Origin: Cyrtodaria siliqua
Lineage: Eukaryota > Mollusca > Bivalvia > Adapedonta > Hiatellidae
NCBI GenBank assembly: GCA_037043455.1
Contig: JAWPHD010005112.1
Span: 106,527-170,526 of the forward strand
DNA length: 64,000 nucleotides
Direction: 5' to 3'
Below are positions 25,276 through 35,939 of the stretch, in pieces. The notes under the pieces are model-generated. The model saw only the letters and a list, made by a program, of their open reading frames with translations. It was not told the DNA's origin and did not search any database. Within the stretch, counting starts at the first letter, position 1. Every line of letters starts with the position of its first letter. A program made the position numbers and the translations under genes.

Positions 25276-25850
25276 ATATATACCGTGTGTTGCAGCTAGC
25301 TTTTTTAAGCTGTGAATTGATACACTTGATTTCTGTGTATCTCGTCATAGCTAGGCGCCCTGTCGTAGTTCATCGGAAGGTTGTCTGTCCTGGTAGTTCA
25401 CAAATGTTTTTCTCTATATATATTTCTGCCATGTGAACGTGAATCTCTTACGAGATCCCAATTTATAAAGTTGCCGTAGTGAGTTGAAATTCTCTCCCTT
25501 TATTATATTTACTGAATTCACAGTATCCCCAAGATCCGGCACCTTTCATTGTCACTGTCTCAATATAGCTGTGTGTGGTTGAACGCTTAAATGTAGCCCA
25601 CTCATATGAGCTATAATTGTATGTATGTATGCGTCTATATGTTAACTGTGCCTCCAGACGAACGTGTTATGATGTAGAGATACAGTTCATCAACGTGTGT
25701 TGCAGCTACCTTTTTTAACGAGTGAATTCATACGCTTGATTTCTGTGTATCTCGTCATAGCTAGGCACCCTGCCGTAGTTCGTCGGAAGGTTGTCTGTCT
25801 TTGGTAGTTCACACATGTTTCTCTCTCTCTCTCTACATATATATATATAT
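25276..25850 (-). repeat. 418-bp satellite, inverted portion (about 1.3 units)
   Basis: TGTGTTGCAGCTA...CTTTTT, CATAGCTAGGC...CCCTG...CGTAGTTCGTCGG and ATCCGGCACCTTTCATTGTC run in the opposite sense to the array at 25855-27300. The unit restarts at about 25695. Confidence 0.85.
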
Positions 25851-25854
25851 ATAT

Positions 25855-27300
25855 AGGGAAAAGTATTTGCGAACAACCAAGGACATACAAGCTTCGGACG
25901 AACTACGGCAGGGCGCCTAGCTATTATGAAAGACAAAGAAATAAAACGTATGCATTCACTTCCTAAAAAGGATAGCTGCATCACACGCTGATAAACTGTA
26001 TCTCTATATCATAACCCACTCGTCTGGAGGCACAATTAACACGCATTCATACATACATACAATTATAGCTATTATGAGTGGGATCGCATTTAAGGATTCA
26101 ACCACAAACACGATATATTTTTAGACAGTGACATTGAAAGGTGCCGGATCACTATGATACTTTGAATTCAGTAAATTTTATAATATTAAAGGGAGATAAT
26201 TGGAACTCACAACGGCAACTTTCGAAATTCGGGATCTAAGAGATTCACGTTCACAAAGCAGAATTATATATAGGGAGAAGTATTTGCGAACAACCAAGTA
26301 CAGACAACCTTCGGACGAACTACGGCAGGGCGCCTAGCTATGATGAAAGACACATAAATCAAACGTGTGCATTCACTTCCTCAAAAGGATAGCTGCAACA
26401 CACGCTGATAAACTGTATCTCTACATCATAACCCACTCGTCTGGAGTCACAATTAACATATACATGCATACATACATACAACTCTATAGCTATTATGAGT
26501 GGGATGACATTAAAGGATTCAAACACACACACGCTATATTTTTAGACAGTGACAATGAAAGGTGCCGAATCACTAGGATACTAAATTCAGTAAATGGTAT
26601 ATATTAAAGGGAGATAGCTGGAACTCAAAACGGCAACTTTCGAAATTCGGGATCTAAGAGATTCACGTTCACAAAGCAGGATTATATATTGGGAGAAGTA
26701 TTTGCGAACAAACAAGTACAGACAACCTTCGGACGAACTACGGCAGTGCGCCTAGCTATGATGAAAAACACATAAATCAAACGTATGCATTCACTTCCTA
26801 AAAGGATAGATGCAACACACGCTGATAAACTGTAAATCTACATCTTAACCCAATCGTCTGGAGTCACAATTAACATATACACGCATCCATACATACAACT
26901 CTATAGCTATTATGAGTGGGATCACATTAAAGAATTCAACCACACACACGCTATATTTTTAGACAGTGATAATGAAAGGTGCCAGATGATCGCTACGATA
27001 CTAAATTCAGTAAATGGTATATATTAAAGGGAGATAACTGGACCTCACAACGGCAACTTTAGAAAGTAGGGATTTAAGAGATTCAAGTTCACAAAGCAGA
27101 ATTGCATATAGGGAGAAGTATGTGCGAACAACCAATGACAGACAACATTCGGACGAACTACAGCAGGGCGCCTAGCTATGATGAAAGGCACAGAAATCAA
27201 ACGTATGCATTCCCTTTCTACAAAGAATAGCTGCAACACACGCTGATAAACTATATCCCTACATCGTAACCCACTCGTCTGGGAGCACAATTAGCGGATA
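25855..27300 (+). repeat. 418-bp satellite array, about 3.5 units
   Basis: Units begin with GGGAGAAGTATTTGCGAACA at 25855, 26272, 26690 and 27110, i.e. periods of 417, 418 and 420 bp. Each unit holds GACGAACTACGGCAGGGCGC, CCACTCGTCTGGAG, ATACATACATACAA, GAAAGGTGCCGGATCAC and TTAAAGGGAGATAA. ORFs of 66-89 codons here are not conserved between units. Confidence 0.9.
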
Positions 27301-27469
27301 CACACGTACATACATACATTCACCAGATCCTAGTGATCTTCACCAGATCCTAGTGATCCGGCACCTTTCATTGTCATTGTCTAAAAATAAAGCGTATGTG
27401 TGGTTGAATCCTTAAATGTGATCCCACTCATAATAGCTATAATTGTTTGTATTTATGCGTAACTCGTAA
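27300..27469 (-). repeat. Partial satellite unit in reverse sense, with 21-bp tandem duplication
   Basis: TTCACCAGATCCTAGTGATC occurs twice at about 27319-27360. It is followed by CCGGCACCTTTCATTGTCA and CCCACTCATAATAGCTATAA in the inverted sense of the array. Confidence 0.8.
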
Positions 27470-28245
27470 CTCGGATCTTCTTTCCAAATATAAAAGCAAT
27501 TTAAGAACTCTTCTGCGACAAGGACTATCACAACGTGACTTCGATGGTGATGTGATTTACTTTCATACTATCTTTAGTAAACTTGTTTAAAAGGTTTGTC
27601 AAAAGAGGTAATGACCCTATCATTTTGCAACGCACTGCATGCTTGGTGGTGGACCCTTTTACAATTCGCCACTATGCTTTCCTCTTTAATTGTGCGATGA
27701 CCGTTCAGGCTGTGGACCCTATGGCGGCGTCTACCTAAAGTCCAAAATGACGGTAACGTTTGATGTTTGTTTGCAATCTTGTCTTGTCTTGCATTCAATG
27801 GTTTATTCTCTTGTTGCTCTGGCTTATGCCAAGTCATGGAGTACCTTCTTTGTGGCTTTCTGTGCTATCGTTTTTGTGTATTTATATATGCATAAGTATC
27901 TTTGTGTTTTACTTATATTGCCTGCTATTGTTGCCTTGTTGGTTAGAGAATAGTTCATGGCGAAGATTTCTGTATTTACACTGTCCCGTTTTATTGGGAT
28001 TAAGTAGAGTAAGTATGAGGTTTGATGCACCCTAGAACCTGGTTTATACCCCCAGCGGCCATTTTTGCCACTGACCGTTCCAAGGCAGTAGCCCTATTGT
28101 CAACCATTTTGTGTTTGTGATGTCATTTTTGGTATTTTATTCATCTTTAATGTTGGTCTTTGTTTCTGTGTGTGTTTGTGGTCGACTGTCTTCCTTGAAT
28201 GCTACTTTTCCTGTTCGATTTTTATATCTAAATCTATAAACAGAA
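27470..28245 (+). mobile_element. Family C element, 5'-truncated, + strand
   Basis: Starts inside the ORF at a frame reading RNPDLLSKYKSN-like sequence (TTCCAAATATAAAAGCAATT) and LLRQGLSQRDFDGDVIY. It continues through ILQRTACLVVDPFTIRHYAF and ends with the C 3' UTR (GACCGTTCCAAGGCAGTAGC reversed relative to other copies, then CTTGAATGCTACTTTTCCTG). Stops and frameshifts are present. It abuts the satellite array. Confidence 0.8.
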
Positions 28246-28557
28246 AAAAAAACGGCTTTAACCAGCGAGGTAACCAGCGAGGCCAAACCCCAAAACAGGA
28301 ACGTCGATTCAAGAGTTACCAACGCATAATTTATTTGATGCATTTGCAGTCATGAGTAGTTTAAGAACTTGAGAATGAAACTTTACTTTTAATTGACACA
28401 TATAAATTAGTATATGACCAGAACACCTGGCTAGATAAACGGTTTTGTTGTGTAATTTTGCGTTATTTGTTAGTTTCTTTCACTACCACATATATGTGCA
28501 TAAATTCACCTAATAGAAGAATATCTCGTCAATTTTTATATTAGACAGTTTTATATG

Positions 28558-29133
28558 ACTCCGTGTTTTTGCAGACATATTTTTCTTGAATGTTTGCCTT
28601 TTGAAATATCGGTCGCTGTTTCGTTCCGTATTTGGAATCCGCACACCACGTACATAAATGAACAACTTTAAACAGAAATTGTCAGGTACATGTATGTGAC
28701 TAGGGCAGGGTTATATCTTTCTACCGATACTGGGCACAATCAATTTTGATTATCACTGCAGCCTCGTTTCCGAAAAAGAATTAACGGGCTTGATGTATCA
28801 CTGATTTAATAACACAGAAGTTCAGATAGATCTTGAACGCGCACTGGGTATAGCTCTCCCTGAACACTGAACCGACAACTTTACATCCCCTCCGTAGGAT
28901 AACCTACATTCACAGTACCTTGCCAAAGTAAAATACTGCGGGTGTGTGTTTGAAAAATCCGATACCTGACTCCACCTGGAATCAAACATGTGATTTCTTT
29001 AACGAGAGTCAAGTATGCTAACAACTCGGCGACCGCAGGGTTAAGTTTCCAAATACGGAACGAAAAAGCAACAGCTATTTCGAAAGATAAACATTGAGGA
29101 AACATATGTCTGGGCAATCTGCTGAAACACGGA
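28558..29133. repeat. Foldback element with about 85-bp inverted ends
   Basis: ACTCCGTGTTTTTGCAGACA...GTTTCGTTCCGTATTTGGAA at 28558-28640 recurs in reverse complement at 29044-29133 at moderate identity. A SINE-like sequence lies between the arms. Confidence 0.65.
28870..29042 (-). mobile_element. tRNA-derived SINE-like sequence
   Basis: Minus strand carries an A-box-like GGTCGCCGAGTTGTTAGC and a B-box-like TGTTTGATTCCAGG about 40 bp apart, as in tRNA-derived SINEs, then an unrelated body ending near 28870. Confidence 0.55.
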
Positions 29134-30721
29134 GTAATACACCAATGTCCTATAATTGTACTGTACTGGTCGGGGACACTTTCCGTCACTTATGTAAACA
29201 TAAACTAATTTTTCAGACAAATATATGCATCCTGACAATGTTTACCCTCCTTTATATCAGGTTACCACTTTTTGAAATGTTGAGACTCCAAAGAATTGTG
29301 TCTTATATAAATTATAGAAGTGGCACTTGACGTTTTTATAAATAGACTAAAACTGAAATCTTGTTGTTTACAATCCCAATGTCCGTCATGTTTTTTATCT
29401 AGTGATCGATATTACAGTAAACTGTTATGAATTAAAAACATGTTTGCAAGTCTATACAACAGTTTCATTCTAAAATTGTGTGTTTGCATTGTTTGAACCG
29501 GAAAGCTATGACGTCAGGCTCTTCCGGTACATGTAATTCATTACTGTTATAAAACGCCTCATACATTTATACAAAATGTGCTTGATGTTTCAGTATATAG
29601 AGCGTTGTATGTTCATATATGAGTGGGGGGACAAATTTACGCTTCAGTGTGCACTATATACTGTATATGATATCTCGAATTAAGTCAAACATAATCTCAG
29701 TACATAGAGCGTTGTAATGATTTCCATACACAGTAATAGTTAACTAAAACTATATATTCATGAATAATAACGCTCATGTCATATGAACGTTGGAATGAAA
29801 ATAAAAGGTCACCAGCAAGGTTTCTGAGATATCTTAATATGATGCATATACTACACTTTGTAAGATTTCTTATAATTTCAGTACAACCTAAATTACACAA
29901 AAAACAAGACCTTTAGTAACAAAAATCAAATCGAATTACATTAATTTTATTCAAGCTCAAAATAAATACACTGCTCAAAAAACTTTATCGACAAGCAGTC
30001 CGCTTGTCGATTTTCCATATGGTTACGTGTTAAATGCACCCTTTTGACGGCCCGGCATTTCCAAAATGCCTTTCTGTACAAAACCGTTTTTTTAATATCA
30101 AATGCTTATCAAGACATTAAACGTTTGTTGCAAATCAGAATAACTGTCCCTCCTATCCTGAGAAGTGTCATGGACAAAATTTGTAAATTTTCATTTTCTC
30201 CAAAAAGTCACTTTTTGTCCCTGCAAGTCTGCAACTAAAACGAAGCATGTGGATTTCTGTCTTTTGCCATTAATTCATTTTAAGACATGAATGCTAGAAT
30301 ATCAAACAAAGACATGTATTCTATTTCCATACCAGAATTGTATAGACCTTCTGAAATAATCTGTATTTAACAGCCGCCGTTTTTTTTTTGCCGCGTCGGT
30401 TTTTGGCAAAAACAGCTAAACCAATAAATCTCTCTGTGATCTGTATCAAAATACTGAAACTATACTACGTTTAGTATGTTTAGTGAATCAATATATAACT
30501 TCATTTTCTAAATAAATCGATTCATAATAATGGAATCCAGTGAAACATAGATACATGTTTGAAAACATATGTTACTTATGTACATGGTCGCTCATGTACA
30601 AGTGTGCACGAATAAGATGCGCATCTATAACTGTAGAAATGACCGTAAATATTATTTTAGCTTATCTCATACTATTTTGTTTTACTTCACTTTTTAATTG
30701 TCTTTATGTGATCATCCACAG
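29134..30721. other. Intronic sequence before exon 2
   Basis: No coding seen. It contains a direct repeat of ATAGAGCGTTGTA (29598, 29705) and a perfect 10-bp hairpin ATCGACAAGC/GCTTGTCGAT at about 29988-30012, next to CACTGCTCAAAAAACTTTAT. Confidence 0.5.
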
Positions 30722-30960
30722 GTCGGTGTTACGTCTCAGAGTACGAGTGCGACAACGGACGATGTATCTCTAACAACCTGACCTGTAATGGATATAACCC
30801 GTGTGGAGACTATTCCGACTGTCCGTCGGAAGTGCATGCACGGGGTTTGAAGGACGGGGCGATAGCCGGTATTGTGGTAGCGGCTGTCTTATTCGTTTTC
30901 TTTGTCATAGCAGGCACTATTAAATTAAGTAAAAGACGACAACGACAACGAAGTAATAAT
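30722..30960 (+). CDS. Exon 2: LDL-receptor class A module plus transmembrane helix
   Basis: Acceptor ATCCACAG|GTCGG and donor AATAAT|GTAAGT bound a 239-bp exon, phase 1 in and phase 0 out. With exon 1 the split codon is Cys23. Residues 25-56 read CYVSEYECDNGRCISNN then LTCNGYNPCGDYSDC: six Cys with 6, 4, 6, 5 and 5 residues between, an LDLa pattern with a short last loop and the acidic D52, S54 and D55 that normally help bind calcium. Residues 68-89 (GAIAGIVVAAVLFVFFVIAG) form one membrane helix, followed by the basic stop-transfer KLSKRRQRQR. The product should be a type I surface protein with one extracellular LDLa module. Small signal peptide-Cys module-TM proteins (for example CYYR1-like) are expanded in molluscs; a specific orthologue is not claimed. 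Confidence 0.85.
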
Positions 30961-31220
30961 GTAAGTGTACTATGTACGAAACAGTTAATGTAAATACAAA
31001 CTACATACACGTAATGAAAAATGTACTAGTAAGTATAATGTAGTTATTTTGTATTAACATGATTGGTGTACTAATAAATGAAATAAGCGTATTTACTATC
31101 TATTAGAAATTACTATTTGATGTATACATGCATACTAAACCATGCAAAACATAAATCAGTAACATAAACGAGTAATGATTGAGTATAACCCTACTCATCT
31201 GTGCAATCCCTTACAGAAAA

Positions 31221-31490
31221 TAAATTTAGTGTCACATATAAACCGCTTATACTAGACATAGGCCAGTAACATATAAGTAACTTATATTGATTTTAAATGC
31301 AAATGAGATATAAGTCTTATACCTCACGTATAGCCAGCCACTTATATGGTAAGCACTATGCCATTTATAAGTGACTTATATGCGACTTATACGTGATTTA
31401 TAATGTTGCTTATAAGTGGCCTAAATGTAAAACGTTTACGTGACATATATGTAACTTATAAGTAACATATATGACATATATCCACTAGTA
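31221..31490. repeat. Cluster of ACTTATAAGT palindromic motifs
   Basis: About a dozen full or half copies of ACTTATAAGT (CTTATA, TATAAGT, CTTATAAGT) lie within 270 bp with irregular spacing. This resembles subterminal repeats of a DNA transposon, but I found no convincing terminal inverted repeat or target duplication. Confidence 0.6.
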
Positions 31491-32360
31491 GGTCCAATTG
31501 AATCCAAAATAATGATAACAAGGGGAAATGAAACATCATAACATACAAAAGGGTTTATTAATTTTAATATATTAGTATATTATCAGCTGATCTAAACAAA
31601 AAAACATCAATATAGCAGTCATATTATATTTTCCAATGCTTTCTTGTTGGCTTCCTTAGTTCTATTTCTCTTTCTGGCTTTCTGTCACTCTGAAAATATT
31701 AAATAATGAATAAATAATAAAAGTCAAAAAGATGTATTAATGACTGGAATTAGCTGGTTCTTTAACATACCTTTGAGGATAGACAGAATATATCCTAATT
31801 CTGCGAATTAATTATAAAAATCTAACAATGTTATTTAACTGACTTGTTTAATATCATATCTGTCATAGTACGCACTAGATCCGTGCCTTAATTCCTCAAA
31901 CATGATGTTTGCTCTTTGGAACCATTTAACATATGTAGAAACCTAGTTAATATGATCAGTAAAACCTATTTAATATGATCAGTCGAGCATAAAGAGGATT
32001 TGTTTTTGTAATACAATAACAGGTACATATAGAAATAAGCATAATGTACTTACCAGCCATTAACCCCATAGTATATGTCTTCTGTTGACACCAGCATCCT
32101 AAGCAGATTTGGTTTCACCATTCAAAATATTTATAATTACAACCAAATCCTTTCCTCATTTCAAAATGATAAAACGTATTTTACTAAATCCTTCAATCAA
32201 TTCACAAAATGAGTTTGTCGCAGTTATTAATGTTTATTCCTTTAAGCCGTTTGACATTAAAATGTCAAAGCATAAATTCAACTTCTATCCCAGTTGAGAA
32301 TGCGTCTGACTAAATTCAAATCCTGTTCTCAAAATCAGGCATTTCCGTTGAAAGGTCATC
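31491..32360. other. Non-coding stretch with weak minus-strand exon-like signals
   Basis: Minus strand shows a few good splice-like sites (for example GGCTG|GTAAGTAC at about 32052) and a 35-codon open frame near 31865-31965. Phases do not join consistently, so no gene is called. Confidence 0.4.
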
Positions 32361-32705
32361 TGGATTCCTAAATTAAATAAAAATCCGTATAAGGCTCGCT
32401 TTATTTCTAATTCTAGTGCCTGCACCACAACAAACATCTCCAAACTTTTAACTTCTTGTCTTACTGCCGTTAAAGATCACGTTAAACTATATTGTGATAA
32501 AACTTATGAAAACTCTGGGATTAATTTATTTTGGTATATAAAAAATTCAGGAGACGTTCTTGATAACATTTTCAAAAAAGGTCAAGTTTCATCAATAAGT
32601 ACTTATGACTTCTCTACACTATATACAACCTTACCACATCATCTTATTAAAGACAAGCTAATCTCTCTTATTCTCTCGGCAGGTGTTTTACGTTTTCTAA
32701 GCTAG
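32361..32705 (+). pseudogene. N-terminal RT fragment of family C (motif A region)
   Basis: A clean 114-codon frame without ATG runs from TGG at 32361 to TAG at 32703-32705. It reads WIPKLNKNPYKARFISNSSA, LLTSCLTAVKDHVKLYC, GINLFWYIKNSGDVLD and STYDFSTLYTTLPHHLIKDK. The F-S-T-L-Y-T-T-L-P-H block with its Asp is RT motif A of the same element type whose motif C (YLDD) is seen at 7406-7675. No other family C copy in the window covers this part. It is a fragment: no 5' end, and frame lost after 32705. Confidence 0.8.
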
Positions 32706-34377
32706 TTAGCTAACGGTATTTCAGGTCCTCTCAACATATAAATCCATTTTCTCTCTGCATGTAGTTACACTTGAGTAACGTCTTTGTCGTTACATGTTAA
32801 AGCACTTCTTAACTCTCATTACGCTGTACATGGTGGCTATTGCGTAATGATCAGATGGGTAAAGCTCTTCTGGCGTTAATAGGTATCAAAATCATCCCAC
32901 ATGTGATTTATTATATAAATTGAACATTCACGAGAGTGTGGTGGTAAGAATGCTCACCCTGGAGATATGGTTATCGCCCGAGACGAAGTGGCAAAATAAG
33001 GTAAATGTTTCATTACGGATTTCACTTTGCCGGATTTTCTTTTTTCAAAAGGTTGCTATGACAGGTATATCATTGGATTGATACACTTTTACAAGTATTG
33101 ATAGTGATCTTAAAGTAGCTATAATTAAAAAGCAGAGCCATTATCAAGATCACACATGATCACGATTTTTAGGTCTGGAAACGTCCCCTATGCATATGAA
33201 GAAAACAGGTAACTTAATGTATTTTATAATGCTGTAATCATGGCCACTTGAGTTGTGATTTTAGAGAGTTATAACTGGTTACAACTGCGATAAGCATCTT
33301 ATGTGTTAACTGTTATTCCATATATTCCTTTACAGGCATAGTGTTTTGTAAACCAGTACATGTAGTAAATGTTTCATGTAGCATGTGGTTACCATATTAC
33401 AATATTGCATTAGTGTTGTATGCTCACTCGATAAGTTATATCTTATACATATTCTATGTTAAACATAGTGTTAAATTAAATTCATATGTAAAAATAAAAT
33501 GAAAACATATTTATTCAATGACGAGGAATACACGTTTTGAAATATGAATTCTGCATGCTTAATTTGAGGATATGTCCGTAAAACATCCTGAATTTAGCAT
33601 AGAAACTAAACCATTAAAGCTTAAAACATATGTAGTCGCATTAACGATTGAGGCTAAAGTAGACAGCATTCAGGAACAGTGATTCTGTATTTTCGTTCCG
33701 ATATGAGAGCATTTAAACAATACCACAACTAGTAATCAGGTAACAGTAACAATAATATATGTATTCCCGACAATGCATACTTTATAACATGAACAGATAA
33801 ACAATTATATAAAGTGAAATATAAGTATTGGTATTATATGTAATAATTATGCAATAAACATTATAAACAACACATATTTATAAGATAGAATGAATAAACG
33901 AACGAATGAACGAATGTACATGATCTCATACAGGACGATTGAAAAATGAATTAACGTGATTTAAAATGTACTTATAGCATGTATAGTAACTATGATTATT
34001 TTACATATTATTCTAAGGTACTTTCAGTAATCCATTTTGCCACTGAAGTATTTCATTATTATTAACAAATATCTACATGATTTACGACCAAATCAAAATT
34101 AGTTAACTGTTGCTAACTCTAACACTAACTTGTCAACACCATAACATGTTCTTTGAAATTCAATATATATTGATACAAACTCACAATACTCTATATTATA
34201 CCTAATGGACACGATATTTAAAGATAAGTTACTGTCATAGCATCTTAAATTTAACAACTCCTGACATGTTCTGTTAATATTCAGCCAGTAAACGTATATG
34301 TTTAATCATATATTCCACTCCATATTACATGTATAACAATCTTTAAACATTACAATTTAATATATCTTTATTACAAA
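32706..34377. other. Non-coding stretch (intron 2 region)
   Basis: AT-rich; a small GAAC/GAAT microsatellite at about 33893-33917; no gene recognised. Confidence 0.55.
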
Positions 34378-35400
34378 GAAATACAAAAAGATCGGACAGG
34401 GAAAGTAGCATTCAAGGAGGACAGTCAACCACAAAACACAGAAACAAACACGCAAACAGACAAACAAGAAGGCAAAGGCAATATTAAATGCAAAAGACAA
34501 CACAAACACAAAAGGGTTGTCAATAGGGCTACCGCCTTGGAACGGTCAGTGGCAAAGTAGGCCACGGGGGGTTTAAACCGGTTCTATGGTGCACCAAACC
34601 TCACACTTACCCTACTGTCATCCCATTCAAACAGGACAGTGTAAATAAAGAAATCCCCGCCATGATCTAATCTCTAACCAACAAGGCAGCATCAATAGGC
34701 AATATAAGTAAAACACAAATATGCTCGTGTAAATATGATAAAAAAAAAACAATAGCCTAGAAAGCCACAATGAAGGTACTCAATGACTTGGCAGAAGCCA
34801 GAGCAGTAAGAGAATAAATCATTAAGGGCACGACAAGAAAGATCATGGACAAACATCAAACGCCACCGTCCCAATTGGCTTTAGGTAGGCGTCATCATAG
34901 GGTCCATAGCCTGTCCGGTCATCGTACAATTAAAGAGGAAAGCATAGTGGCGAACTGTATAAGGGTCCACCACCAAGCATGCAGTACGTTGCAAAATGAT
35001 AGGGTCATAACCTCTTTTGATAAACTTGTTAACAAGTTTAACAAAGATAGTGTGAAAGTGATCATGACCAAGAATCTTACGAAGTTTATAAATCACATCA
35101 CCATAGAAGTCAGGTTGTGATAGTCCTTGTCGCAGAAGAGTCCTTAAATTACTCTTATATTTAGAAAGAAGATCAGGGTTACGATAATAAAATTTTGCAA
35201 AGGTTTTACGAAGTTTATGGTAACGGTAACCCTGACTGAGTAACTGTTTAGTTATACAAAGATTACGAAAATTAAAGTCCTCAACACGAGTACAAGCTCT
35301 AGAAAAACGAATGAGTTGAGACAGATACACCCCATAAGAAGTTGCTCGGGGAACATCCCCAAAATCAACCTTATCGAACCTCAATATAAAATAACGAGTT
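34378..35400 (-). mobile_element. Family C element, 3' half, best-preserved copy
   Basis: Minus strand carries an open 167-codon C-terminal domain followed by the complete 3' UTR, ending at about 34378 (GATCGGACAGGGAAAGTAGC on the + strand). The 5' end is truncated at about 35400. It lies inside intron 2 of the LDLa-TM gene in antisense. Confidence 0.85.
34881..35384 (-). pseudogene. C-terminal domain of family C RT protein (open, 167 codons)
   Basis: Reads from ATG at 35384: MRFDKVDFGDVPRATSYG, VYLSQLIRFSRACTRVEDFN, LSQGYRYHKLRKTFAKFYY, RNPDLLSKYKSNLRTLLRQG, FYGDVIYKLRKILG and ILQRTACLVVDPYTVRHYAF. This stretch follows the RT palm in this element type and is rich in Lys, Arg and Tyr. It contains no GIY-YIG or integrase motif that I recognise. 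The ATG is probably internal, since the family protein extends upstream in other copies. It is open but not an independent gene. Confidence 0.8.
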
Positions 35401-35539
35401 CATATGATCACATTTAAATTTGTTTACACCTGGGTTGTATAACATCATTTTATATTGCATTTTCATCCACTGAGCTTACATATTTAATAATATCCTGCCA
35501 TCCATATTAAATGAAACACATTTTTGACAAGTGTTAAAG

Positions 35540-35640
35540 ATGTCAAATTACTCAATAAAAGCGAGTCTGTTAATTTTATCTCTTGTTTGTTTTTGTTGCC
35601 TTATACTTATTTCCAAGGGATCCCTTTTTCATTATTGATT
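35540..35640 (+). repeat. Family D fragment (3' half)
   Basis: ACTCAATAAAAGCGAGTCTG, TTATCTCTTGTTTG and CCAAGGGATCCCTTTTTCAT match the D 3' half. The 5' stem arm is eroded. Confidence 0.7.
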
Positions 35641-35714
35641 GACATTCACACTAGCTTTTGTTTAGTGTTGTGTGGCGGCCGTAAAATGTTGCCCCTATTG
35701 CAAATCAGTAGTGT

Positions 35715-35805
35715 TATTACTTACTGAAACTTCGGGGTCATCAAGCCCAATCTTTTGGCTTGAAGTAGAATATCGTTTAAGCCGGTGTTAGAAAGGAATT
35801 AGTTT
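35715..35805 (+). repeat. Family D fragment (5' half)
   Basis: GGGGTCATCAAGCCCAA, TTTTGGCTTGAAGTAGAAT and CGTTTAAGCCGGTGTTAG match the start of D at 50042-50105. A CAAGCC/GGCTTG stem is kept. Confidence 0.7.
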
Positions 35806-35870
35806 AATAACGATTTATAATCGATGTTCAAATCAGCTATAACATCTTACAAGTTCTCATGTATTTCCAG

Positions 35871-35939
35871 GTCGGTGGTCACATACAAAAACAGAACGAG
35901 TCATCACCGTTGCATGGATACATGGGACCGCATGAATAA
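35871..35939 (+). CDS. Probable last exon: short cytoplasmic tail
   Basis: A good acceptor (TTCTCATGTATTTCCAG) precedes 35871. In phase 0, matching the end of exon 2, it reads VGGHIQKQNESSPLHGYMGP then HE and TAA (35937-35939). This would finish a 124-residue protein with a 35-residue cytoplasmic tail after the membrane helix. After the stop the same frame continues for 26 codons with a Pro/Tyr/Gln-rich composition (VFPSRTWPTATGHQYPSTHQ) before another TAA, so the first stop could be a recent nonsense change. AATAAA at 35935 and 36168 could serve polyadenylation. The alternative is that exon 2 is terminal, reading through the donor for about 10 codons. Confidence 0.45.
   Translation, partial: VGGHIQKQNESSPLHGYMGPHE

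Noticed and set aside
29988..30012. Perfect hairpin ATCGACAAGC/GCTTGTCGAT suggestive of a terminator
   Set aside because: Rho-independent terminators do not apply in an animal genome; more likely a transposon remnant, but no partner end was found.
31630..32100. Minus-strand exon-like pieces with GTAAGT and TTTTCAG sites
   Set aside because: Reading phases cannot be joined into one frame and the open stretches are short.
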